Assembly (NCBI RefSeq): GCF_036588685.1
Contig: NC_086380.1
Coordinates: 67,840,180-67,904,179, forward strand
DNA length: 64,000 nucleotides
Direction of reading: 5' to 3'
DNA from: Mytilus trossulus
Taxonomy: Eukaryota; Mollusca; Bivalvia; Mytilida; Mytilidae
Below are positions 50,001 through 60,518 of the stretch, piece after piece (position 1 is the stretch's first letter; every line of letters begins with the position of its first letter). The notes under the pieces were generated by a model. That model did not search any database. It was not told where the DNA came from and was given only the letters and a program-made list of their open reading frames with translations. The position numbers and the translations under genes are program-made.

Positions 50001-53000
50001 TCTGGTGTTGGAGGAATATTGTCAATTGTTTTTGTCTTCTGCGTGAATAACTGTTTTCTGAACTCATTCACAATATTAGCTGTACCAGACCGATTAAACA
50101 AAAGCACAACATATCGTTCTATTGCTTTTAGCATTTTTTAAATTTCCACTTCATTTGGATTCTCAATAACCTGCAGAAATGCTTCTGACAACTCCTCATA
50201 TACGGACCATGTGTCCCAAACAGATTGCTTACCTTTCTCAGAAAATCCTGAGACTGTGTCACAACCGGCAAATGAATGGAACAGTGGAAAGACTTTCAAT
50301 TTCAATGGTCCTAGAGTTAGGCACAATACATGAATTGAAATGAATCGGAAGTTCTTTCAGTGCCAAAACCTATCCACCGCTGTTCAGCCATTTGAATTCC
50401 CCTTTTAATGTAGCTGGAAATGAGGACATATCAATTGAAAGTTCTCCTTCAACGAATGGGATATCTGGTTCACTGAATCTTAGTACAGCTGGTGGAAGAT
50501 TTGAATAATACTCTGGTAAAAGAGACACTCTCTTTGACTGGCATTTTAACTAAGGTTCAGATTGGTCAAATGTTTGAACAACGCCTTGAACATTCTCTGA
50601 AATATGTTGTATTAAAGATATACCTGTACCATGGAATGAATCTATTAATGAGATACTGCTTTGATTGTGATCAATGTTGTCTACAGCAGATGGAATAAAT
50701 ACATTTGTAGCAGATTGGTAGAGCAAACAATACCTTATTAGACTTAACGACGATAAACATCATTGCCATGGAAGTAGACATTTTTAACACTCAGTCGTAG
50801 GAGACAGACAGTACAAGTTGGAAGAAAGTATCTTCTAGATCACGTTTTCTAGTCTAACATGGATCATAATTCCCAAATAAGCACACACTGGAGGTTCATG
50901 ATCTTTCGTGTGACGGTTAAATGGTTTCTTTGTACAACTATACATAAGAAGATGTGCTATTGTTAATGTCGACTGCGAATCCTGAATATTGGGTCCAAAC
51001 TGAATCATAATGACCAAAGAAAGCAATGACTGGGGTACAGAAGCTACCTGATATCCCTTTGGGAAGGATCCTTTAAATTCTGAATTTGATGCGAAAATAT
51101 CTTTACGAACAAACGTAGCTGTATTTAGTATGTTGACAAAGTCATTATCGAAGTCTTTTAAGCAGACTCTCTTCAATGCAGGACCAATGTCATCTTTGAA
51201 AGCAAGAAAGTTTTCAAGACCTTGTTTGTAAGCATCTTAGTTACGGAAATTACAATTGTAGTGTACTTTTTACTTGGGATGAAACATCTGCACCTAGACA
51301 TGCTATTCTTTCCGTATAAAGTTTTCATAGATCTGTCAACTTGTAAACACTTATGGTCTCATCTCATGACCTTGTTTCATTTATATAAGAGATTAGTTCT
51401 AAAAATGCAATCCATAGATTTTACTTTTCTTCTTAGATTCGACATTATCATTCAATTCGAGATGCACGATTATATAAGGAAACTAAACATTTAGAGTGGT
51501 AGTTTGCTTCCTGTGCAATTAGATCACCAGCACTTTGCAAGTAACAACGTGTCATTTTATTTTTGTCTGCACACTCTCTCACACGTGTATCTTGTCCAAA
51601 CGTTGAGGACTCATGAAGGGCTTCTTGGCCATTTTCATTACAGAAAAAGAACGCAGACGGGTAACTGGTGGACTGAACGGAAAAGCTATGTCTAGTTTTC
51701 TTTTTAAATGTGGTTGCTTTATCATCTATTCTCTCATGTGAGGTTTGTTGTTCTGCTCTATCCAACTGTGTCCTGTTCAGCTTTACGTTGCAAAATTTGT
51801 GCCAGCATGCCTTTTGGTCAATGAAAGACTGTGCTATTCCAGATCCCTCATCTCAGTTTTCAATGCACACATTCATGCCTTCAGGCATCAATCGTGATTC
51901 ATAAAATTTAATATTGTCAACTAAAGATTAATAACCAGCACCAACATTGAGACGTTTAGAATCAAATGAGCATATGAAATTTTCATCTATTATTTCTTGG
52001 CATAGGATGCAATTTGACCAATCAATATTATTTGATTTAGTCGGTTTGTCATATTCTATACTGGATACCCTGAACGTCTTTTCAGTAGCCATGGGGTAAG
52101 ACCTATGACCGTAAAGTAGTTTATATATTCCTTGTGGATAACTTCTGTATGCCAGACGCGTGTTTTGTCTACAAATGACGTATCAGTGACGCTTGAATCG
52201 AAAAACAAAACAAACACAAATGTAATTCAAGATTTGAAGACCTAAAATCCTGAAAGTTTTGCAAAGCACAAATATTTGTTGATTGTAAATAGCTTTCTAG
52301 ATATACACGAAATAGTTTCTGATAATAAGACTTTTGACGGCCATTTTGAATTTGTCGGCCATCAAGGAATTATTTTTGTTAATTCCATATTCAGAAAAGA
52401 TTAATTAGCATCATAACTAGCAATATGCAAAGTTTTGTACTTTTATTTTCAAATGATCAATTATACATTTTTTTTTAGACTCTGCCTCATGACTGTTAGC
52501 GGCCATTTTGAATTTGACGGCCATTATTGAATTATTTTTTATTGTTCCATATTCAAAAATGATTAATAATCACCATATAAACTAGCAATATTCAAAGTGT
52601 TGTGCTTTTATTTTCAAATGATAAATTATACCATAGTTTTTGACTCTGTATAATGACTGTTGGCGGCCATTTTGAAATTGGCGGCCATTATGGATTTTTT
52701 TTTATCATACCATATTCAGAAAAGATTGATAATCATCATAAGTAGCAATATCCAAAGTTTTGTGCTTTTATTTTCAAATGATAAATTTTCCTAAATTTTT
52801 GGACTGTGCTTCATGACTGTTGGCGGCCATTTTGAAATTGGTGGCCATTGTGATTTTTTTGTATGGCTCCATATCCAAAAATGTTTATAAGCATCATAAC
52901 TAACACTGTGCAAAATTTCATGCTTTTACCATAAAGTGATCAATTGTCTCAAAATATTGGACTTAGCTGCTGGACTATCAGTACTAAATTGATTATCATG

Positions 53001-53299
53001 TCCTAACTGTTATCATATCATTACTTACTGTAAGTTTGTGTTTGCCAGATAGCATCACATAATCCTAAACATGCTGCTACCACGAAAAAATTTGGAATAT
53101 CTAAGGTAGACGGTTTCCATAACCATAATACTATAAGTAGACCAATGTTAAACGTTGCGCCTGCGCTGATGAAAGCAAATCTTTTAATATGGCGGCTGGC
53201 TATGCAACCAATCAAAATACAGCTTACAGAACTGACTGCACCAAAACATATCATAACAGGTCCAATACTTGTTACTCCCAATGTGCACGAAATGTATGC
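47088..53299 (-). CDS. UNC93A: UNC93-like multi-pass membrane protein, last two exons (partial)
   Basis: Exon 53299-53029 starts after ATTTCAG in phase 0 and encodes AYISCTLGVTSIGPVMICFG, a TM pair, an LLIVLWLWKP helix and CLGLCDAIWQTQTY. It ends A/GTAAGT in phase 1. Exon 47317-47088 starts after TTTTTCAG and restores the frame: TLFGIIFMHKQEAAFASYRM, FYATGCAISFGYSYFLCVE, KVLILAVVLIIGLICYCVIE, ending DIVAL-stop. The conserved WQTQ ... EAAFASYR ... YS.FLC layout is the C-terminal third of UNC93A-like proteins (12-TM, MFS-related), about 166 residues out of an expected 450-500. Upstream exons lie to the right, mostly outside the window. The 5.7-kb intron contains the 4.1-kb transposon. It appears intact where visible. 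A role in membrane trafficking or channel regulation is by family only. Confidence 0.85.
48474..48817. repeat. Repeat D-related element, shortened, unit 2
   Basis: GAGAGACGATACAAATCAAA at the left, TTTTAATTGTCCCTTTGGTA at the right. Orthologous to 33336-33870 with an internal deletion. It ends 24 bp before the transposon. Confidence 0.6.
49705..52092 (-). pseudogene. Broken gene of uncharacterised invertebrate family with GCDTVS motif and CXC tail
   Basis: Colinear homology on the - strand from ATG at 52092 (MATEKTFRVSSIEYDKPTK) to TGA at 49707. In order: zinc-finger-like NCILCQEII; QKACWHKFC; SAGDLIAQEANYHSKCLVSL; RKDIFASNSEFKGSFPKGYQ; VPQSLLSLVIMIQFGPNIQD; VCAYLGIMIH; AVDNIDHNQSS; SFHGTGISLIQH; PEYYSNLPPAVLRF; PLFHSFAGCDTVSGFSEKGK; WDTWSVYEEL; RKQLFTQKTKTIDNIPPTPD; and a cysteine-rich end CGCKKGCRGACKFLKAALKC. 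In-frame stops (after NVGAGY, after CIEN, and after VQTFDQSEP) and frameshifts (before the CXC tail among others) break it. No introns are evident. I recognise the family as a multicopy uncharacterised protein of corals and molluscs; transposase function is inference. Confidence 0.75.
52150..52280 (+). repeat. SINE-like repeat E inside the transposon
   Basis: TATGCCAGACGCGTGTTTTG, TCTACAAATGACG, TATCAGTGACGCTTGAATCG, GACCTAAAATCCTGAAAG. It lies between the broken gene's start and the right subterminal array, so it inserted into the transposon or was carried by it. Confidence 0.6.
52300..52980. repeat. Right subterminal tandem array, about 160-bp units, four copies
   Basis: Each unit has CGGCCATTTTGAA(T/A)TTG, a second GGCCAT, then TCCATATTCA, GATTAATAATCA-type sequence, AAAGTTTTGTGCTTTTATTT and TCAAATGATAAATT. 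Part of the transposon's right end. Confidence 0.75.
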
Positions 53300-53626
53300 C
53301 TGAAATATATAAGAACGGTTACTTTTTTATTTGATATCTGAGAAATATTATAGTTATAATGTTTGCATTCATAGCACAAAATAAATTATCAATTCTTAAG
53401 GCGCTGTTGCATGATCTCAAGATTTAATTGTTTCAAGAATATCTGATGAGTCTTTAGCCTTGCTCTACCAATGTACGTGTTATTAAATCATGTGTCTAGT
53501 AATAGTAAATAGCATTTTGTTGGATATATTCAAAAAAATTTGATAGTTTTTTTTCTAAATAGCTTGGATTTACAGAAAATGTATCTATAATACTAAAATT
53601 ACGAGGTCCAATTTGTCAGCCGTCAT

Positions 53627-54430
53627 CACGTAAAAACGACGAATCAAAGAATTCAACTTTATATTCAACAAATATAGTACAAAGGTGTAGATTAAAAATT
53701 ACAACACTCCAGGCCCTTTTGTTTTCCACGTAATTAATATTGCCAATAATTAAGAAGTTCCGGGTCGAGTCCGATACCGATACCAATAGTATTTTCACCT
53801 GTTACCTGTTACCTTATCTGTACGTTCCGCAACTGTCAGGCGCACCACCAAACGGTGTATTCAGGATTAATATGCTATATACACGGGTCATAATCACAGG
53901 GTTGACACTACTAAATTGTCAAATTGTTACCTATTGTTGTATAGTAATCAGTAAGACTTTCTAAGATAACAAATCTTGACCAAAAATAAGGCGTATAGGT
54001 ACAGTTTTCAATTTGTTTGTGGGCATGCATGACATAAAACAGCGAATCAAAGAATTCAACTTTATTCATAACTAATATATTACAATGCTGTTGATTAAAA
54101 AATACTCCATTCCAGGACCTTTTGTTTTCCAAATAATTAATATTACCAATAATTGATAAGTTCCAGTCCGACAGGTTCAAACAGAAAGATTTGAAAGCAG
54201 AGAAAACTGTGTATCTTATAATCGGCATGACTTTATCAGATGACAATACTAATACTAAAATAAGGCTGGCGCATAGTTATATAGTTTTCCAAATAATTAA
54301 TATTACCAATAAATTATAAGTTCCAGTTCGACGGGTTCAAACAGAAAGATTTGAAAGCAGAGAAAACTGTGTATCTTATAATCGGAATGACTTTATCAGA
54401 TGACAAGGCTCGCGCATAGTTATATACTTT
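53627..54430. repeat. Diverged local direct repeats beside the UNC93-like exon
   Basis: 53627-53790 and 54030-54190 share GAATCAAAGAATTCAACTTT, CCTTTTGTTTTCC and TTAATATT(A/G)CCAATAATT. 54115-54285 and 54285-54430 share AAATAATTAATATTACCAAT, ACAGAAAGATTTGAAAGCAG and AGAAAACTGTGTATCTTATA. No gene recognised. Confidence 0.65.
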
Positions 54431-55499
54431 AATTCATTCACGATATCACGGGTGTGTTCTAGTCATCTTAATAAATATTAGCATTGTTGAAAATATCTAT
54501 AAAGTGCATCAAAACTTTATTAATTCCATGTGTCCAAAGCGCTCTTTTGAAAACATAACAGTAATGATAAAAACGGCAATAAGAAGGACATTGTTAGCCC
54601 CTTTCAGAATTCCAATTGACTGTCGGCCTAATGTCTCCCCAAAAAGTAACATGAATATAAGCAAACACAATTCATTTCTTTCCCTGTGCCAAGTTAGGAA
54701 CATGACAGTTGTTATCCATTTGTTTGATGAAATTGAGCTTTTGATTTTTGCGATATGATTAGTTAATTCACCTTATGAGTTCGGTTCTTTTGTTATTTTA
54801 CTTTTTTTCCACGACCAATTTGTTGTTTTTTTGGCAAACTTTATTACTGAAACGGACATTATAAGAAATGTAGAAGATATATGGTTCTTTTCAGCTTTAT
54901 CAAATTGGAATAGTGGGAAAATAGAGCCCTTTTCTATTTATTATTATTTGTTCAAATTTAGAAAGGACATTCTTTAAATTGTTAGCTAAATTTGACCTTA
55001 AACATTTGACTTTATTGACCTTTGTTCCGTTAAAATGTATATCTTTTGCATGTTTGACCATCCCCATCATTATTTGTAGCGCGTTGTTCGTAATAGTCGA
55101 TAGAAAAATTACTGTATGGGTTAACAGATATTGCGGTGACTAACTCCATCGATAAGACAATTACTGAATGTGCTAAAATATAGCTTGTCTCGTGTGAATA
55201 GTAAATAACTATCGATTGGTATAATAGCCTTTATCAACTATTCCTAATGTATTTAATGAATCAAATAAACAGTTAAGACCATAATGCATTGTCATGCATT
55301 CCAGCTCAATTAATAATGGCAATTACCATTTCCAGTGTGAGTTCATGTTCGTTAGACGTTTGGTATTGGTGGCACATGCAGTTTTGTGTTTGTATATTCA
55401 ACCTTTCTTCAATGAAACTAATCAAACGGTTAAAAAGTTGTATATAATAAAAAGATGTGCCAATTACACAATTCTACATATAGAAAAAATGATGTAGAT

Positions 55500-55875
55500 A
55501 TAAAATAAGAAGATTTGGTATAATTTCCAATGAGACAACTCTCCACAAGAGACCAAAATGATACAGAGATTAACAACTATAGGTCACCGAACGGCCTATA
55601 ACAATCAGCAAAGCCCGTACCGCATAGTCAGCTATAAAAGGCCTCGAAATGACAATGTAAAACAATTAAAACGAGAAAATTAACGGCCTTATTTATGTAA
55701 AAATAAATGAACGAAAACCAAATATGTAACACATAAACAAACGACAAACACAAAATTACAGGCTCCTGACTAAGAACAGGTACATACATACAAAATGTGG
55801 TGCGGTTAAACGTGTTAGCAGGATTCTAATTCTCCCCTAACCTGGAACAGTGGCATAACAGTACAACATAAGAAC
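55500..55875 (+). repeat. Repeat A variant
   Basis: AAGAAGATTTGGTATAATTT, CCAATGAGACAACTCTCCAC, CGGCCTATAACAATCAGCAA, ACATACAAAATGTGGTGCGG. Similar to 45975-46310. Confidence 0.65.
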
Positions 55876-57616
55876 GAATGTATCAAATATTTATGGTCAC
55901 CGCGCGGCCTATAACAATGACGGCGTACATATATTCAAGTATATTTTTGATATGTTCGTTGAGACTCATGGTTTATCAAACACGTATGTCATTTGAAGCC
56001 AAACATGTCCACTGAGTTGCGACAAATCAACTGACGTCACAAATGCTAGTTCGGAACTGATATGCTTTGTTCATTTATCAATAAAATTATATGTCGTATT
56101 CACAAGGCAATAGTATTCTCCGATGTTCAAATATCTTTAAATATTATGAATATACCAACCAAACAAATGTATCTATGAAAATCAAATTATTTAATTAATA
56201 AAGATTCATCATAGATATCAGGATTAGCAATTTGTAATCCAGATGCGCGTTTCAACTACAAAAGACTTATAAGTTACTCTCGAATCGTAAAGTTGAAAAC
56301 GGTCTAAGACAGTACAACGTTTAAGAGCATTAAGGACTCAAAATTCAGTAGCGAATGATAATTGAGTAAACTGGATGAATCAACAGAGTACCGACTCTTG
56401 CTATACATGCATAAGGATACTCAATGGACGCATCAGATGACTAGTCGTATAAAGTGGAACGTAACACTATAGAGAGTTAACAGTGTTAAAATCAGCTGAA
56501 CGTTTTAATCAGGTTCTATTGTAAAGGAAATATCAAGCCTCGCGATCTAAACAAGTGTCCGATATAAAAGCTTGTTGCTCAAAGTTGTTAAAACATTACT
56601 AAAATGACATCCGTTGATAACCCTTAGTAAAAAAAAGAACTATGCAAACTGAGTGTCAATTAGAAGGATTGACTCTAGGAGCTGTATGTATAATCATTCG
56701 TAATTTAATCTGTGGAAACATGGATGGTGATCTTAACAATTAGTGTATCCCGTTTGTATAGTTCAATTTACGATATGATAGTTGCTCAGTAAGAAGGCGA
56801 TATGCAGTAATTTTATTATATTTACATCCGAGATCTGATAATTGACAATCCAGCAAAGAGTTTTACGATTGACAATATACTAAGGTCAAAAATTCAGACG
56901 ACATTAATTAACCGATATTAAAATCTCGTTCACCGACTATAGGAATAAAAAACAAAGGAACAGACAAAAACACTGTGGTAATTGCATTAAGGATGTTTGT
57001 TACTCTGTTTTAAAATTACAAGCTTTTTAAACGAATGTTATTCATTGAAAGTATATAAATAATGGAACTTAAAAAGAAGAAAAAAATGGTTGGTCCGTGT
57101 GCTTTCTTTTAAAATATAAGCCCTTTAAAATTTGGCGGGGAATGATTCTCTCTAGATTTTTCATTCAATAACATTGACAGCATTTTTTTCAAAACCCTAT
57201 GAGAAAATAACAAGGATTCTGTAAGATTTTTAATATCACTTTTAATACTATATGTGATAAAATCATGAAAAAAGTAGGTCTCGGTGGGCAAAATTTTTAA
57301 TGGGCATTAGATGGATAAAACCTGAGGATTTTGAATATATGACCAAAATTCAAATACAAGAGGAGCGAACATCCTTAACTCGCGGCCGTCCGTGGAAAAA
57401 AGCGAGACATTTATTGCAATTCGTTTTGAATGATTCCCATAACAAATCAAGATATCCATTCATGTCACCGCTGGAAATTCTTGAACGAACGCTTTGGTAC
57501 CATTTTCATGAATCTGTGACGGAACAGATTATTAAATTATGAATGAGCATGAATACCGGTTGTCATTTTTTTTAAAGGAAGCTGAAGGAACCGTCAAACT
57601 TCAAAATGAAAACAAT

Positions 57617-57920
57617 TTAGGAATGACTGTAATATTTTTTCTGTCTATGAAGAAATATAAAACAAAACATGTGGTGCACACTGATAAACGCAGGTAGCGG
57701 GTTATTTAACAGTGTGCATCACATTTTATATGTTATTTCGAATAGACAGAAAATATATTACAGTCATTTCTTATAATTTAATTCTTAATTTCATTTTAAA
57801 ACGTAGAAAACCATGAAAAAACGTTGATAACATCACGGTCACATGACTAAATTATGTCCATGGGCTCATAACAAAATAACGTCATTCAATCAGAAGACGC
57901 GTTACATCCAAAATTAAATT
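57617..57920. mobile_element. Foldback MITE, copy 3, unit 2 only
   Basis: The cleanest copy: TAGGAATGACTGTAATATTT with TTTCTGTCTATGAAGAAATA on one side and TATTTCGAATAGACAGAAAA with TATATTACAGTCATTTC on the other; inner GTGGTGCACACTG / CAGTGTGCATCAC. Unit 1 has no copy at the paralogous place near 35.28 kb. Confidence 0.75.
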
Positions 57921-60448
57921 GTTGATATATAATCCAGAACACATATGAGGTGAATAAATAATCCAAATTAGGGGATACAATATGATCATTTGAAATAAAC
58001 ATTTGTCACTTTTGAAACCCGGAAGTATAAAACACTCTAGAATCTAAAAGTACAAAAATATCAAGATATACAAACGTATTAAATTCTGAGAAATTGCGAT
58101 TCAAAGTTATCCTCGGGAGAAAGGTCTTCTTTTACTTTCATTTTCACAAATGTAAAGAGGCATCAATATCAAGGATATCATATCTGTACAATAACAAATG
58201 TTAAACCAATGAAATGTTTGGCTTTGACTTCGACATTAGCTTTAACTTTGACATTAAAGATACTGTAACAGTACAAAACACTATCCTATGGGTTTATTAC
58301 ATCAACGTTGACATGTACTTTCAAGCAGTGACAATAGCGGCAGAATCATAAAGAAATTTTTGATATGATGAACTTCCTTATGTGGTGCTTGAACCTAAAT
58401 TCTAAAAAAAACGAAAATGTCAAATTTTTAATCAGAACAATATTGCAATATAAATAGACTTGCTACAAGTCCCTTTCTTTTTTTCTTTCTTGCTTATTTA
58501 TATGTTTACTATAAACTCTCAGTATACTGATTGCCCCTGCAGATTTCATTATAATGGTTATCTTGCTTATAGCAGTAAAATTGTTAAAAATGAAAGATAA
58601 ATAAAGGAAGCAAGTCAATATCAGCCTATGAGAACTATTCAATAATAATGCTTTTGCTTCAATTTACAGGCAATAACATTAGTAGCGTCTACAACTGTTA
58701 GAGACAATTACGGTTTGGCTTATTGAATTTCCTGTAGAACTTAGTGGAAACATCCTACTATAACTCTAAAAGAAAAACTATTAAGATCTTATAATGTAAG
58801 CAGACATACAGAACACTGCCATCCGATCAGCAAATGATTTCAACCAATCGAATCCCAAGTAATCATTTATCGCAATTTCATTACTCTGACTTCGTGTTCA
58901 TTGACTTGTCGTCTGCAAGTATTGCCGATTACATTCGAAACACTTTATATTTTGATGGCGCCAAGAAATTTGATGAATAGAAAAGTGTCATCGAATAACA
59001 AGTTGAGTGGAAGGCAAATGGTATCTACTCGGGACTGAACAATTAGTTTCATCAATATGGAGAGGTGTAATAGTCGCATGCAATAAACATCACATAATTT
59101 ACATAATTACACCAGAGACATAGATGATTAGAGCAATGTTCGTGTCAGATATAAACTACGTGAAAATAGCTATTAAGAGCGTAAATGGGAGAAGATGTGA
59201 CATTAACTTTAATCCAATAGGGATTTTATTTGGAATCTTATTTCGGATTTTATTTCATACGGCACTTCTGTCTGAAAAACACTTTCGTCCATTCAGTGAG
59301 TGAAACGGATATAGGTAACAACAAAACAACATTCCTGTAGATGTGGAAAAGGCGATAAGTTCATTTCGTGTTTTTTTTACCATAATTAGTACTTATAGAA
59401 ATAATAAATAAACATGTAAAAAAAAGAAAGAATGATACAGTGTGCAGGTTCTGTAGAAGAATAAATGTATTTCATATATTTCAATTGAAAACATGCAATT
59501 TACAAGAACGCCATAGTCATTCAAACTTTCATGTTTGCCTTGTTTTGTTTCTATGATACAGCTAGCTGACGTGGCTCTGTACTTATACATCCCGTCATTG
59601 TATTATTGTAAATTTTTGTATTCATGCCTTTCATTTTTGCTAATGAGCTTTGTCTATATGCCTTTTGTGCTTCTTTGATATATATTTGTTTGTTTTGTAG
59701 TGATTAATGTTAACTGTTGTACCCCTATTTATTTTACCTTTTTACTTATTACGGAATTTGAATCGACTGCCATACAAGTGAGAGGTTAAGCTAGATATCT
59801 ATAAAACCAGGTTTAATCCAATATTTTCTACACAAGAAAATGCCTGAACCAAGTCAGGAATATGACAATTGTTATCAATTGGATTTACAGTGATTTATGT
59901 GTTTGAGCCTTTTGATTTTGCTATTTGATTCTGGACTTTCCTTTTTAAATTTTCCTCAAAGTTTGGTATTTTTGATTCACAATATTTTTATGACTTCACT
60001 TTTTGTTACATCAAAAAAATCGAATCCAAAACAGACGCTAGAGAAAAAGTGTGGTCCCGAGGTCCCAATAGATGTCCTGCTTTTTGGGTTATTGTATCAT
60101 TGACGAGTAACTCGTATATCCTTATATTCGTATAAACATATTGATCAGAAACATCATAAGTTGATGCATTGTACGTAACTAAAACAGGAAGTCTGAAATT
60201 ATTATACGCAAAGAAGGAAACAATTTGTTCTGTCCAGACCGAACATTTAGAATTATTTGAGAACTAACCAGTAACGCTGAGATGTAAACAAGCATTTTGT
60301 GCACACTGAACTTTCTACCTACTTTTTGAATTAACATCACCAAAACAAAATTAATGAAAACGTAACTAATTCATGAGGAATTTTTAATCATTTTAAATAT
60401 GTCATTTGGGTTTACCAATGGCAGTTAAACAAACTAGGATAACTTTAA

Positions 60449-60518
60449 CGAATAACATTTATTCCCATGGCCATGAACATTATCTTTTTGTCATGGCCAT
60501 GGGAAATAATGTTATTCG
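60449..60518. repeat. 28-bp near-perfect hairpin
   Basis: CGAATAACATTTATTCCCAT plus GGCCATGA faces TCATGGCCATGGGAAATAAT plus GTTATTCG with a 14-base loop (ACATTATCTTTTTG). In unit 1 only the right-hand half is present (38832). Confidence 0.75.

Larger units (their letters stand above)
48841..52977 (-). mobile_element. 4.1-kb DNA transposon with inverted ends and subterminal repeats
   Basis: The left end reads TAGTCCAGCGGATATC, then ATTGATCACTTTATGGTAAA, AGCATGAAACTTGGCATAGT, AGATATGGAGCCACGAAAAA and AATATGGCCGCCAAATTC. The right end, reverse-complemented, reads TAGTCCAGCAGC, then ATTGATCACTTTATGGTAAA, AGCATGAAATTTTGCACAGT, GGATATGGAGCCATAC and CAATGGCCACCAATTTC. TCA flanks both ends (possible 3-bp target duplication). 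Inside each end are further copies of a GGCGGCCATTTTGAA-type motif; on the right they recur about every 160 bp at 52338, 52499, 52668 and 52822. The only gene is the broken CXC-tail gene. It lies between the two UNC93-like exons. Confidence 0.7.

Noticed and set aside
54509..54703. - strand frame with hydrophobic segments (ELCLLIFMLLFGETLGRQS)
   Set aside because: Weak resemblance to the UNC93 segment before AYISC, but no supported donor or phase, and its apparent acceptor lies in interspersed repeat C.
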